The notes beneath the pieces were generated by a model. It was not told where the DNA came from. It was given only the letters and a program-made list of their open reading frames with translations, and did no database searches. Source: Actinomadura_E scrupuli (GTDB taxonomy: Bacteria; Actinomycetota; Actinomycetes; Streptosporangiales; Streptosporangiaceae). Taken from it: 64,000 nt of DNA. The stretch is from positions 496,001 through 560,000 of the forward strand of contig NZ_JBPCCU010000003.1 in assembly GCF_050971785.1 (NCBI RefSeq), in the 5' to 3' direction. Made by a program: the position numbers and the translations under genes. Shown piece after piece: positions 8,464-16,340 of the stretch; the stretch's first letter is position 1; each line of letters starts with the position of its first letter.

Positions 8464-8667
8464 TCAGGCCGCCGACGGAGCCGGAAGGTCCGTGGGACGG
8501 TGCGGTGCGATGATCCCCCCGTTGGGCAGCAGCTCGCCTGTGTCGTCGAACAGGACGACGCCGTTGCACAGAAGGCTCCACCCCTGCTCAGGGTGGCAGG
8601 CGATCGTGCGTGCGGCCTCGCGATCGTGCGTGTCGGACGAGGGACAGGTCGGCTGGTGCGGGCACAT
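8464..8667 (-). CDS. DUF5999 family small protein
   Basis: A 67-residue protein that resembles a family common in Streptomyces and relatives: it opens with MCPHQPTCPSSD and continues CHPEQGWSLLCNGVVLFDDTGELLP. The two early Cys/His clusters could bind metal. The ATG at 8667 has GGAGG seven bases upstream. The role is unknown. A longer frame upstream of this start is not supported. Confidence 0.8.
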   Translation of the reverse strand: MCPHQPTCPSSDTHDREAARTIACHPEQGWSLLCNGVVLFDDTGELLPNGGIIAPHRPTDLPAPSAA

Positions 8668-8976
8668 CTGTGTGCCTCCGGTCTCAACTACTCGTGGATG
8701 TGCTGTCGGTCTGTCTCTTAGGACGTTCACCAGTGTCCTGGGGTTCGCCTCGGCGCGGAATAGTCCGTTGGGGCGATGTTGGTCCTGACACCATCGCACC
8801 CCCGTCCTGTGACCCCGCTCACTGCTGGTTGTGCCCAGCCTCCCCCTGATCAATAACCTTCCCGAAACGACACGCCGTCCATTCGGGAACGAATCTGCGA
8901 CCTTTGCCCGCCTTCGCCGGGTTCAAGCCGCTGACCAGCCGGTCTGGGCCCACCGGCATGGGGGAACGCGGGCCGC
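8668..8976. other. Intergenic stretch with inverted repeat
   Basis: About 300 bases without a supported gene. TTCCCGAA (8859-8866) and TTCGGGAA (8882-8889) are perfect eight-base arms separated by 15 bases, which could be a regulatory site for DUF5999 or a hairpin. The rest should hold the DUF5999 promoter; I cannot place it. Confidence 0.35.
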
Positions 8977-9543
8977 TCAGCGGGCGGCGGCGAGCCCGGC
9001 GAGGACCAGGCCGAGCCCGGCGGTGAACCGGTCGGCCCAGTCGGCGGTGCCCTCGGGGTCGGCCGCCTGCCGGGCGGCCAGGCCCCGCACCTCCAGTGCC
9101 GTGTGGCCGATGACGAAGCTCAGCAGGGCGTGCGCCCCGGTGGACGCGGCGGCCTCACGATGACCGGCCTGCCGGAGCACCTCCTGCAAGGACGCGGCCG
9201 TGGTGGACAGCGCCACGGGGTTGCGCCGGGTCACCAGCAGCGGGAGCACGCCCGCGTGGCCGAGCAGCCGATCCCGGTAGCCCTCGGCCCAGCCGGTCAG
9301 CCGCCGCCGCCAGTCCGCGCCCGCGCCGCCCGGCGGCGCGGGATGCACGGCGACGTGCTCGACGAGCCCGTCGAGCAGTTCCTCCTTGCCCCGGGGAAGG
9401 TGATGGTAGATCGCCATCGCCTCCACCTCGAGGGAGTCGCCGAGCCGGCGCATGGTCAGCCGGCTGAGGCCCTGGCCGTCGACGATGCGCAGCGCGGCGT
9501 CGATGATCCGATCGCGGGTGAGCGGCTCCCGGGGATGTGACAT
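8977..9543 (-). CDS. TetR/AcrR family regulator with TetR_C-type C-terminal domain
   Basis: A 188-residue regulator. The HTH is at about residues 7-55 (IIDAALRIVDGQGLSRLTMRRLGDSLEVEAMAIYHHLPRGKEELLDGL). The Leu-rich C-terminal region, with DWRRRLTGWAEGYRDRLLGH, is typical of tetracycline-repressor-like members. A 20-base palindrome GACCTTACTACGTAAAGGTC begins six bases upstream of the start, and its TTAC-N3-GTAAAGG core recurs at three other places in the window, so this protein is the obvious candidate to bind them. Ligand unknown. Confidence 0.85.
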   Translation of the reverse strand: MSHPREPLTRDRIIDAALRIVDGQGLSRLTMRRLGDSLEVEAMAIYHHLPRGKEELLDGLVEHVAVHPAPPGGAGADWRRRLTGWAEGYRDRLLGHAGVLPLLVTRRNPVALSTTAASLQEVLRQAGHREAAASTGAHALLSFVIGHTALEVRGLAARQAADPEGTADWADRFTAGLGLVLAGLAAAR

Positions 9544-9548
9544 GGGGA

Positions 9549-9568
9549 GACCTTACTACGTAAAGGTC
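9549..9568. promoter_or_regulatory. Palindromic operator, TTAC-N3-GTAAAGG motif copy 1
   Basis: GACCTTACTACGTAAAGGTC: arms GACCTTAC and GTAAAGGTC around TAC, with one extra A in the right arm. It sits six bases from the tetR start codon on the minus strand and so covers the translation start region. The same core occurs at 30170, 37829 and 46604. Confidence 0.7.
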
Positions 9569-9664
9569 GTGACCCGCGTCGTGACACACGGCGACCCGGC
9601 GTACTCTTGCCCTTCAGGGGCCGCGACCAGCCCCTTTCGTGCGCTGAGAGGAAGGACCTCGCCA

Positions 9665-10066
9665 ATGCTGGGCCGCCGGGTCAACAAGGACGTCCAAGAG
9701 CGCTACAGCGCCGACCAGGAGCTGGCCGGCACCTACGGCGACAAGCTGACGGCTGCCACCGGCGCGGAGCAGGAGCTTCGGCGGGCGCAGGCCGCCGGCC
9801 GCCCGGCGGCGGAGCTGCGCGAGCTGTCCAACGCCCTGGACCGGGCCTTCGCCGACGCCATCCTCGCGGCGCAGGCGTCCGAGCGGGTCGCCATGGGCAC
9901 CAAGACCTACGCCTCGGACGATCCCAAGTCGGCGCGGCCGGCCGAGATCGCCCGGCGGAAGGCCGCGGCGCGGTGGGACGTCCGGCCCTGGACCGACGAG
10001 GTGGACCGGCTGCGGACCGCCCGGGAGGCGCACAAGCTCAGCTACCGCCCGGTCGCCCGTACCTGA
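9665..10066 (+). CDS. Hypothetical protein, 133 residues
   Basis: A highly charged, Ala- and Arg-rich, probably helical protein (long stretches such as LTAATGAEQELRRAQAAGRPAAELRELSNAL look like coiled coil). The ATG at 9665 has AGGAAGG about ten bases upstream. Not recognised. It is followed by a long non-coding stretch. Confidence 0.65.
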   Translation: MLGRRVNKDVQERYSADQELAGTYGDKLTAATGAEQELRRAQAAGRPAAELRELSNALDRAFADAILAAQASERVAMGTKTYASDDPKSARPAEIARRKAAARWDVRPWTDEVDRLRTAREAHKLSYRPVART

Positions 10067-10470
10067 CCGGGGGCCGCACCGCCGGCGGGCCCGCGCCGTT
10101 GAGCGGGCGTGACGGCAGCCGGGGGCGCCCCGCGCCCCTGAGCGGCATGGCCGGCCCGGGCCGGCGACGCGCCCGGCGGTCGCGGCCGATCCCGGGCGGT
10201 TTCCCCGGTGGGTCAGGGGGATGACCCAGGCGAGGCCGCGGGACACAGCATCACCGGGTGGCACCCGCCGCGGAACTTTGAGAATCTACCCACTCACGTA
10301 CGCGCCGTGGCGGCATCGCCCGGTGCCCGCGGCTCGGGCGCGGTGACCGTCGTCGCCGTCGCCCCGGGGCCGGGGTGGGCCCCGGCGCGGGAGCCGAGCC
10401 GGGTAAAAGGCCGGGAAGACCCGGCAGGGGCATGGCAGGGTGGCCGTGACCCGATCGTGGGGGGAGACAC
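10067..10470. other. Intergenic stretch without a clear gene
   Basis: About 400 bases. A self-complementary CCGGCCCGGGCCGG lies at 10151-10164 and could act as a terminator for the upstream gene. Frames crossing the region have no ribosome site and no recognisable motif. I see no RNA gene here. Confidence 0.4.
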
Positions 10471-11121
10471 TTGGAGCGCACGCCACCGGACCGTCATCGG
10501 GTCCTGGAGTCCTACCGGGACGGGGTCGCGGTCATCCGCGGGCTCGCCGCGGAGTGCTCCGACTGGAGCGTGCCGACCCCGTGCCCCGACTGGCAGGCCC
10601 TGGACCTCGCCGGTCACCTGCGCTGCGTCGCGGAGAACTACCTCGAGTACCTCCAGGACGCCCCCGACAGCCGGCTGTCCAAGCTGTTCGCCCAGAACGC
10701 CGCGTCGGCGGTGCTGATCCGGCAGCAGGCCAGGCAGAACGCGGCCGAGCTCGCGGTGCTGCCGGCCGAGACCGGCCCGGAGCGGATCATGTCGTTCACG
10801 GTCTCCGCGGGCGCCTACGCCGACCTCGTCCCGGACGCCTGGGACCGCACGCACCTCATCCACCGGGGCACCAAGTACACCGTGGGCGACCACGCCGGTG
10901 CCGCCTGCGTCGAGTGGCATCTGCACGCCTGGGACCTCGCCCGCGCGCTCGGCAGGGACTACCGGCCGCGCGACGCCGAACTGCTGGTGGCGGCCTGGAC
11001 GTGGGGCGTGCCGCACCTGCCGCTGGGCTCCGGCGACCCCTGGCAGGCGGTGCTGTCCTCCTCGGGGCGCTCGCCCGACTGGCCCGCCGGTGGCCGGCGG
11101 CGCCGCGGCCGCCATCATTGA
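10471..11121 (+). CDS. Mycothiol-dependent maleylpyruvate isomerase/DinB-like protein
   Basis: A 216-residue protein of the DinB-fold metalloenzyme family that in actinomycetes uses mycothiol. The metal ligands probably include His in LDLAGHLRCVAENY (near residue 48) and the pair in VEWHLHAWDLARALG (near residue 150). TTG at 10471 has GGGGGAG five bases upstream. The C-terminus is Arg/His-rich. Its reaction is unknown; family members include maleylpyruvate isomerase and mycothiol S-transferases. A crotonase gene follows on the same strand after 64 bases. Confidence 0.75.
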   Translation: MERTPPDRHRVLESYRDGVAVIRGLAAECSDWSVPTPCPDWQALDLAGHLRCVAENYLEYLQDAPDSRLSKLFAQNAASAVLIRQQARQNAAELAVLPAETGPERIMSFTVSAGAYADLVPDAWDRTHLIHRGTKYTVGDHAGAACVEWHLHAWDLARALGRDYRPRDAELLVAAWTWGVPHLPLGSGDPWQAVLSSSGRSPDWPAGGRRRRGRHH

Positions 11122-11185
11122 GCACGCGCGGGCATCGAGCGGGCACCGAGCCCGTACCGCCCGGCGGCATGAGGAGACCGACCCG

Positions 11186-11947
11186 ATGCTGGACCTGACC
11201 ATCCACGAGCAGGTGGCGACCGTACGGATCAACCGGCCGGAGAAGCGCAACGCGATGACGCCCGAGATGTGGCGGGCGCTGCCCGGGCTGCTCGACGGGC
11301 TCGCCGCCGATCCGGACGTACGGGTCATGGTGCTCACCGGCGCGGGCGGGACCTTCTGCGCCGGGGCCGACATCACCGACCTGGGCAGGCTGGGGGACGA
11401 GCTGACGGTGGTCGCGGAGGAGGCCCTCGCCGCCTTCCCGAAGCCGAGCATCGCGATGATCGAGGGCTACTGCGTGGGCGGAGGATGCCAGCTCGCGGCC
11501 GCCTGCGATCTGCGCTTCGCGGCCGACGACGCCAGGTTCGGCATCACGCCCGCCAAGCTCGGCATCGTCTACCCGGCCGCGACGACCCGCCGGCTGGTGG
11601 GCCTGATCGGCCCGTCCGCCGCCAAGTACCTGCTGTTCTCGGCCGACCTGATCGGAGCCGCCCAGGCCCTGCGGATCGGGTTCCTCGACGAGATGCTGCC
11701 CGCGCCGGCCCTGCACGACCGGGTGCGCGAGTTCTGCCGTACCGTCGCCACGCGCTCGCAGCTCAGCGTGCGGGCCGCCAAGGATCTCGTCGACCTCAGC
11801 GCGGCCGGGCGGCTCGGCGACGAGCAGGCGGCCCACTGGCGCCGGGAGGCCGCCGCGGCCGGCGACCTCGAGGAGGGGGTGCGCGCGTTCGTGGAACGCC
11901 GCCCGCCGCGGTTCGGCTGGACCGGCTCCGGGCTCACCCAGCGCTGA
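11186..11947 (+). CDS. Enoyl-CoA hydratase/isomerase (crotonase) family, atypical active site
   Basis: A 253-residue crotonase-fold protein. The oxyanion-hole motif is FCAGADI near residue 55, and the second glycine-rich motif is GYCVGGGCQLAAACD near residue 97. In classical hydratases the latter carries Glu after GGGC and the later FxxPE supplies the second Glu. Here those positions read Gln (GGGCQLA) and Ala (ITPAKLG), so ordinary hydration is unlikely. The fold is clear; the reaction is not. The ATG is preceded by GAGGAG. It ends 19 bases before palindrome copy B, and the convergent glmS follows it. Confidence 0.85.
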   Translation: MLDLTIHEQVATVRINRPEKRNAMTPEMWRALPGLLDGLAADPDVRVMVLTGAGGTFCAGADITDLGRLGDELTVVAEEALAAFPKPSIAMIEGYCVGGGCQLAAACDLRFAADDARFGITPAKLGIVYPAATTRRLVGLIGPSAAKYLLFSADLIGAAQALRIGFLDEMLPAPALHDRVREFCRTVATRSQLSVRAAKDLVDLSAAGRLGDEQAAHWRREAAAAGDLEEGVRAFVERRPPRFGWTGSGLTQR

Positions 11948-11966
11948 CCCTGCTCTGCCACCCCTT

Positions 11967-12009
11967 CCGTGATCATGCAATCGTTCGTCGAACGATTGCA
12001 TGATCACGG
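11967..12009. repeat. Dispersed 43-base palindrome, copy B (perfect)
   Basis: Two 21-base arms, the left beginning CCGTGATCATGCAATCG, are exact reverse complements around a single central T. Flanks CCACC (left) and GGTGG (right) extend the possible pairing. It lies between the convergent crotonase and glmS genes, as a bidirectional terminator would, but the same sequence recurs at 7101 and 63387. Confidence 0.9.
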
Positions 12010-12087
12010 AGGTGGAGCGGGTCGGGCGCCGGCCACGTGGGGTGGGGAACGGGACCGGGGCAGGTCGTCAGTGTGGGTGGGTTGAGG

Positions 12088-13902
12088 TCACTCCACCGTG
12101 ACGCTCTTGGCCAGGTTCCGGGGCTTGTCGACGTCGTGACCGAGCTCCACCGCCGCGTGGTAGGCGAGGATCTGCAGCGGGATGGTCAGCAGGATCGGGT
12201 CCAGCTCGGTCTCGTTCTTGGGCACGATGATGACGTCGTCGGCGAGCTTGCCGTCCAGTGCGCGATGCGCGATCGCCAGCACCCGGCCCTTGCGTGCCCG
12301 GATCTCGCCCAGCGTGGACAGGTTCTTCTCGTGCAGGTCGTCGTCGGGTATCACCGCGATCGTCGGCAGCTCGGGGCAGACCAGGGCCAGCGGGCCGTGC
12401 TTGAGCTCGCTGGCCGGGTAGGCCTCGGCGTGCAGGTAGGAGATCTCCTTGAGCTTCTGGGCGCCTTCGCGGGCCGCGGGGAAGCCGCGCACCCGGCCGA
12501 TGAAGAACATGCCCGGGTAGCCGGCGTACTCCTTGGCCAGCGCGGCGATCGCGTCCTCCTGGGCGAGGATCTCCTCGATCTGGCCGGGCAGGGCGCGCAG
12601 GCCGTCGGCGATCCGGCGGCCGTTGGCGGGGGACAGGTCGTGGATCCGGCCCAGGTGCAGGGCGATCAGGGCCAGCACCACCGCGGTCGAGGTGAACGCC
12701 TTGGTGGAGGCCACCGACACCTCGGGGCCCGCGTGCAGGTAGACGCCGCCGTCGCACTCGCGGGCGATCGCGCTGCCCACCGCGTTGACCACCCCGAGGA
12801 CCCGGCCGCCCTTGCGCCGCAGCTCCTGGACGGCGGCGAGGGTGTCGTAGGTCTCGCCCGACTGGCTGACGGCGATGTACAGCGTGTCGCCCTCGACGAC
12901 GGGGCTGCGGTAGCGGAACTCCGACGCGGGCTCGGCGTCGGCGGGGATCCGGGCCAGCTCCTCGATCAGCTGGGCGCCGATCTGCCCGGCGTAGTAGGCC
13001 GAGCCACAGCCGATGATCTTGACCCGGCGGAACTCGCGGGCCTCCCGCGGGTCGAGGTTGAGCCCGCCGAGGTGGGCGGTGTGGAAACGGCCGTCCAGCC
13101 GCCCCGACAGGGCCCGCCGGACCGCCGCGGGCTGCTCGTGGATCTCCTTCTGCATGAAGGTGTCGAAGGAGCCGGTGTCCCACTGGCCGGGCTCCCAGTC
13201 GACCACCGAGGGGCTCTTGGACGTGGTGCGGGCGTCCTGGGTCCAGGTGCGGAACCCGTCGGCGCGCACGGTGGCCAGCTCGCCGTCGTCCAGGTGCACG
13301 ATCTGCCGGGTGTAGCGGACCAGCGCGGACAGGTCGGAGGCGACGAACATCTCCTTCTCGCCGATGCCGAGCACGACCGGGCTGCCGTTGCGGGCCACCA
13401 CGATGAGGTCCGGCTCGGCGGCGTCCACGACCGCGATGCCGTACGTGCCCACCACCGCGCTGAGGGCCTGCCGGACGGCGTCCTCCAGGCTCTCGGCGGC
13501 GGACTGCGAGATCAGGTGCGCCAGGACCTCCGAGTCGGTCTCGGAGACGAACTCCACGCCGTCTGCCACCAGCTTGGCGCGCAGCTCGTCGGCGTTCTCG
13601 ATGATGCCGTTGTGCACGACGGCGATCGAGCCGGAGACGTGCGGATGGGCGTTGGCGTCGCTCGGCTCGCCATGGGTGGCCCACCGGGTGTGCCCGATCG
13701 CCGGAGCGCCCTTGAACCGGGCGGGCAGGTCGGCGGCGAGGTCGGCCACCCGGCCCTTGACCTTGCGGACCCGCAGATCACCGGAGCGGCCGACCACCGC
13801 GATGCCCGCGGAGTCGTACCCCCGGTACTCCAGGCGCGCGAGGCCCTCCAGCAGGACCGGGACGGCGTCCCTCGGCCCGATGTACGCCACGATTCCACAC
13901 AC
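12088..13902 (-). CDS. glmS: Glutamine-fructose-6-phosphate aminotransferase (isomerizing)
   Basis: A 604-residue GlmS, which makes glucosamine-6-phosphate from fructose-6-phosphate and glutamine, the first step toward UDP-GlcNAc for peptidoglycan. The N-terminal glutaminase domain starts MCGIVAYIG, with the Cys nucleophile directly after Met, and LEYRGYDSAGI follows. Two SIS isomerase domains fill the second half (for example IAVSQSGETYDT and the C-terminal KPRNLAKSVTVE). Length is normal. The start is fixed by the catalytic Cys2. A small conserved gene lies upstream on the same strand. No glmS ribozyme is expected or seen. Confidence 0.97.
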   Translation of the reverse strand: MCGIVAYIGPRDAVPVLLEGLARLEYRGYDSAGIAVVGRSGDLRVRKVKGRVADLAADLPARFKGAPAIGHTRWATHGEPSDANAHPHVSGSIAVVHNGIIENADELRAKLVADGVEFVSETDSEVLAHLISQSAAESLEDAVRQALSAVVGTYGIAVVDAAEPDLIVVARNGSPVVLGIGEKEMFVASDLSALVRYTRQIVHLDDGELATVRADGFRTWTQDARTTSKSPSVVDWEPGQWDTGSFDTFMQKEIHEQPAAVRRALSGRLDGRFHTAHLGGLNLDPREAREFRRVKIIGCGSAYYAGQIGAQLIEELARIPADAEPASEFRYRSPVVEGDTLYIAVSQSGETYDTLAAVQELRRKGGRVLGVVNAVGSAIARECDGGVYLHAGPEVSVASTKAFTSTAVVLALIALHLGRIHDLSPANGRRIADGLRALPGQIEEILAQEDAIAALAKEYAGYPGMFFIGRVRGFPAAREGAQKLKEISYLHAEAYPASELKHGPLALVCPELPTIAVIPDDDLHEKNLSTLGEIRARKGRVLAIAHRALDGKLADDVIIVPKNETELDPILLTIPLQILAYHAAVELGHDVDKPRNLAKSVTVE

Positions 13903-13980
13903 GGTGAGTGTCTCCTCTGTCTGGGTACGTCCGTGGTCCCGGGCGGGGGCCCGGGACCTCGGACGAACTGGTGCCGATGG

Positions 13981-14256
13981 TCAGCCGTACACGATCCGAC
14001 GCAGCTGGCGCAGCGATAGTTCGGGCGGGGCGACCCGCCGGAGCGGCAGCTCGGCGGCGATCCGGTTGAAGATCCTGTCGTTGGTCAGGCCCGCCGCCCG
14101 CAGCTCGCCGTGCCGCCGGCGCACGTACGCCTCCGCCGGCTCGGTGAAATAGGCGATCACGTCGGCGACCACCCGCGCGGCCTCGCCCGTGGTGAGCGTG
14201 GTGGTGCGGGTCAGGTGATCGACGAGATCCCCGTACGGCTGTCCAGCGGTGGGCAT
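13981..14256 (-). CDS. Conserved hypothetical protein, 91 residues
   Basis: A small helical protein with the conserved-looking pattern AYVRRRHGELRAAGLTNDRIFNRIAAELPLRRVAPPELSLRQLRRIVYG. I recall similar proteins from other actinomycetes, with no known function. ATG at 14256; a purine-rich GAGG lies about six bases upstream. It is 78 bases ahead of glmS on the same strand, so cotranscription is possible. Confidence 0.75.
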   Translation of the reverse strand: MPTAGQPYGDLVDHLTRTTTLTTGEAARVVADVIAYFTEPAEAYVRRRHGELRAAGLTNDRIFNRIAAELPLRRVAPPELSLRQLRRIVYG

Positions 14257-14297
14257 GAGACCTCATTCTGGCCTGTCGACGGTGACGACTCCAAGGA

Positions 14298-14319
14298 TTC
14301 TGCCCGCAATCGGGCAGAA
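14298..14319. promoter_or_regulatory. Perfect hairpin/palindrome upstream of narK
   Basis: TTCTGCCCG and CGGGCAGAA flank a CAAT loop. It lies between divergent genes rather than after one, so it is more likely an operator or leader hairpin than a terminator. The regulator is unknown. Confidence 0.45.
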
Positions 14320-14406
14320 AGTTGCCATCCGGTGGGTCTAGCCCGCGGTCTGCTCACCTTGGGACGTTTCGGATGTGCGGAGGACGTTGCGTGCCGGGCA
14401 CACATG

Positions 14407-14423
14407 GTGACCCCGGATGAAAC
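14407..14423 (+). promoter_or_regulatory. Weak GlnR-like half-site pair upstream of narK
   Basis: GTGAC and GAAAC are separated by seven bases rather than the consensus six. It could be a degenerate GlnR site in keeping with the nitrate genes downstream; weak evidence alone. Confidence 0.25.
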
Positions 14424-14503
14424 GCGGCGTTCCTAGGTTCCAGGTGCCGGCGCCACTCGGCCGGCCGACAGCCCGCGACCGCCACGACTCCTGGAGGACC
14501 AGC

Positions 14504-15895
14504 ATGACGGCACTGGCCGACGACGAGACCAAGGTGCGGGCCCCCTCCCGCCGGGCCGGTCACTGGATCGACGTCTGGGAGCCGGACGACGAGGCCTTCT
14601 GGGCCCGGACCGGCCGCAGGGTCGCGGTCCGGAACCTGGTCTTCTCGATCCTCACCGAGCATCTCGGCTTCTGCGTGTGGCTGCTGTGGAGCATCGCGGT
14701 GCTGAACCTGCCCAAGGCCGGGATCAGGCTGTCGGTGAGCGAGCTGCTCTGGCTGACCACCACGCCCAACCTGGTCGGGGCCGCGGTCCGCGTCCCCTAC
14801 ACGTTCGCGCCCGCCAGGTTCGGCGGGCGCAACTGGACGATCACCTCCGCGCTGCTGCTTCTGATCCCGTGCGGGTCGTTCGTCTACGCGATCAACAACC
14901 CCGACCTGCCCTTCTGGGCGCTGCTGCTGATCGCGGCGATGACGGGGCTGGGCGGCGGCAACTTCGCCTCGTCGATGGCGAACATCACGCACTTCTACCC
15001 GGTGAGCAGGCAGGGGCTCCCGCTGGGCCTGAACGCGGCGGGCGGGAACCTGGGCACCAGCGTCACCCAGCTGGCCATGCCGCCGCTCATCGTGGCCTTC
15101 GGCCTGGTGGCCGTGGGGTGGGTGTGGATGCCGCTCATCCTGCTGGCCGCGGCGGGGGCGTACTTCTTCATGGACAACCTCACCACGGCCACCTCGGCCT
15201 ACACGGCCCGCGAGATGCTGACCATCGCCAGGCGCTCGCAGACCGCCGTCATGTCGGTGCTCTACATCGGCACCTTCGGCTCGTTCATCGGATACGCCTT
15301 CTCCTTCGGCGTCCTGATCAAGAGCGAGTTCCCGTCGGTCAAGGGCGCGGACTACATCTGGCTGGGCGCTCTGGTGGGCTCGCTGGCCCGGCCGCTCGGC
15401 GGCTGGCTGGCCGACCGCTTCGGCGGCGCCCGGGTCACCATGATCGATTTCTTCCTCATGGGCCTGGGGATCGGCGCGGTCGCGATGGCGGTGAACGCCA
15501 AGGACTGGAACGCCTTCCTGGCCGCGTTCCTGTTCGTCTTCGCCACCACCGGCATCGGCAACGGGTCGACCTACCGCATGATCCCCGCGATCTTCCGCAC
15601 CCAGGCGCTGGCCGGGGTGGACCAGAGCGACCCCGTTGCCGGCGCCGCGGCGACCGCCAGGGGGCGCCGGGACGCGGCCGCGGCGATCGGCATCTGCTCG
15701 GCCGTCGGCGCCTTCGGCGGGGTGCTGATCCAGCAGGCCTTCCGCATCTCGCTGGAGGAGACCAAGAGCATCAGCCCGGCGCTCACCGGGCTCGCCGTCT
15801 TCTACGGTGTCTGCGTCGCGCTGACGTGGTTCTGCTACCTGCGGCGCCGGGTCGCGGTCAGGGCGGTGCCGAGCCTCGCCGGCGCCGGAGTCTGA
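14504..15895 (+). CDS. narK: Nitrate/nitrite transporter, MFS family
   Basis: A 463-residue major facilitator with about 12 hydrophobic segments; the family's nitrate signature is seen in GLGGGNFASSMANITHFYPVSRQG (near residues 145-170), and a second glycine-rich version near GIGNGSTYRMIPAIF (about residue 350). NarK proteins move nitrate in, with or without nitrite out. The ATG has GGAGG seven bases upstream. It begins the nitrate assimilation block; nitrate and nitrite reductases follow within 6 kb. Function is confident; direction of transport is inferred from context (assimilation). Confidence 0.95.
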   Translation: MTALADDETKVRAPSRRAGHWIDVWEPDDEAFWARTGRRVAVRNLVFSILTEHLGFCVWLLWSIAVLNLPKAGIRLSVSELLWLTTTPNLVGAAVRVPYTFAPARFGGRNWTITSALLLLIPCGSFVYAINNPDLPFWALLLIAAMTGLGGGNFASSMANITHFYPVSRQGLPLGLNAAGGNLGTSVTQLAMPPLIVAFGLVAVGWVWMPLILLAAAGAYFFMDNLTTATSAYTAREMLTIARRSQTAVMSVLYIGTFGSFIGYAFSFGVLIKSEFPSVKGADYIWLGALVGSLARPLGGWLADRFGGARVTMIDFFLMGLGIGAVAMAVNAKDWNAFLAAFLFVFATTGIGNGSTYRMIPAIFRTQALAGVDQSDPVAGAAATARGRRDAAAAIGICSAVGAFGGVLIQQAFRISLEETKSISPALTGLAVFYGVCVALTWFCYLRRRVAVRAVPSLAGAGV

Positions 15896-15931
15896 GCCCG
15901 CCTCCGGCGCACCGGAGCCGGAGCGGGAACG

Positions 15932-16174
15932 TCAGGCGTGGTCGCTGACCAGATCGGCCACCCGGGGATCGGCCATCCGGGCGCAGTGGGCGGAGCAGTA
16001 CCACTTCCGCTCCACCTCGACCCCATGGCCGATCACCCGGCACTTGCAGTGCTCGCAGATGGGCGCCATCGCGGTGATCGCGCATTCGAAGCTGTCGAAC
16101 ACGTGCACGGCCCCCTGGGCGTGCACCTCGAACGTCATGTCGTACTCGTTGCCGCATACCTCGCACCGAGCCAT
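15932..16174 (-). CDS. Small Cys-rich zinc-ribbon protein
   Basis: An 80-residue protein with metal-binding cysteine pairs: CEVC near residue 4, FEC, CEHCKC and a final YCSAHC. This looks like a zinc ribbon or treble-clef fold found in several actinomycetes. I start it at ATG 16174, which has a purine-rich GGGGGAGAGG about six bases upstream. It lies inside the nitrate block but on the opposite strand. Role unknown; it may help metal handling or regulation, but that is inference. Confidence 0.7.
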   Translation of the reverse strand: MARCEVCGNEYDMTFEVHAQGAVHVFDSFECAITAMAPICEHCKCRVIGHGVEVERKWYCSAHCARMADPRVADLVSDHA

Positions 16175-16280
16175 GGTCCTCTCCCCCCGGTCGTACCTCA
16201 TGACGCGATCTACCCACCCGGCTCCGGCGGTACCCGCCGACGATCACTTGACCTCGGACAATACGCCCGGTGAGTCCGTT

Positions 16281-16318
16281 TTAACGCTGAGGTCACACAA
16301 GGGACGCCACCGCGAAAC
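16281..16318 (+). promoter_or_regulatory. GlnR box upstream of the nitrate reductase gene
   Basis: Four half-sites, each exactly 11 bases apart: TTAAC (16281), GTCAC (16292), GACGC (16303), GAAAC (16314). This matches the published GlnR consensus of alternating GTNAC and GAAAC half-sites spaced by six. It ends ten bases before CAAGAT, a -10-like hexamer six bases ahead of the GTG at 16341. The layout fits direct activation of a leaderless transcript. GlnR itself is not in the window. Confidence 0.75.
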
Positions 16319-16340
16319 GCCCTCTGAACAAGATCGAGCC

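Noticed and set aside
8915..8945. GGTTCAA-like T-arm as a tRNA
   Set aside because: No matching acceptor or anticodon arms could be built.
9607..10224. A 205-codon frame overlapping the 133-residue gene
   Set aside because: The in-frame gene at 9665 has the ribosome site; this frame does not.
11967..12009. Palindromes as ordinary rho-independent terminators
   Set aside because: Hairpins are possible, but the shared sequence across three sites and the absence of T-tracts make this an incomplete explanation, so I kept them as a repeat.
12037..14019. A 660-codon frame opposite glmS
   Set aside because: It is antisense to a well-supported essential gene and has low-complexity composition.
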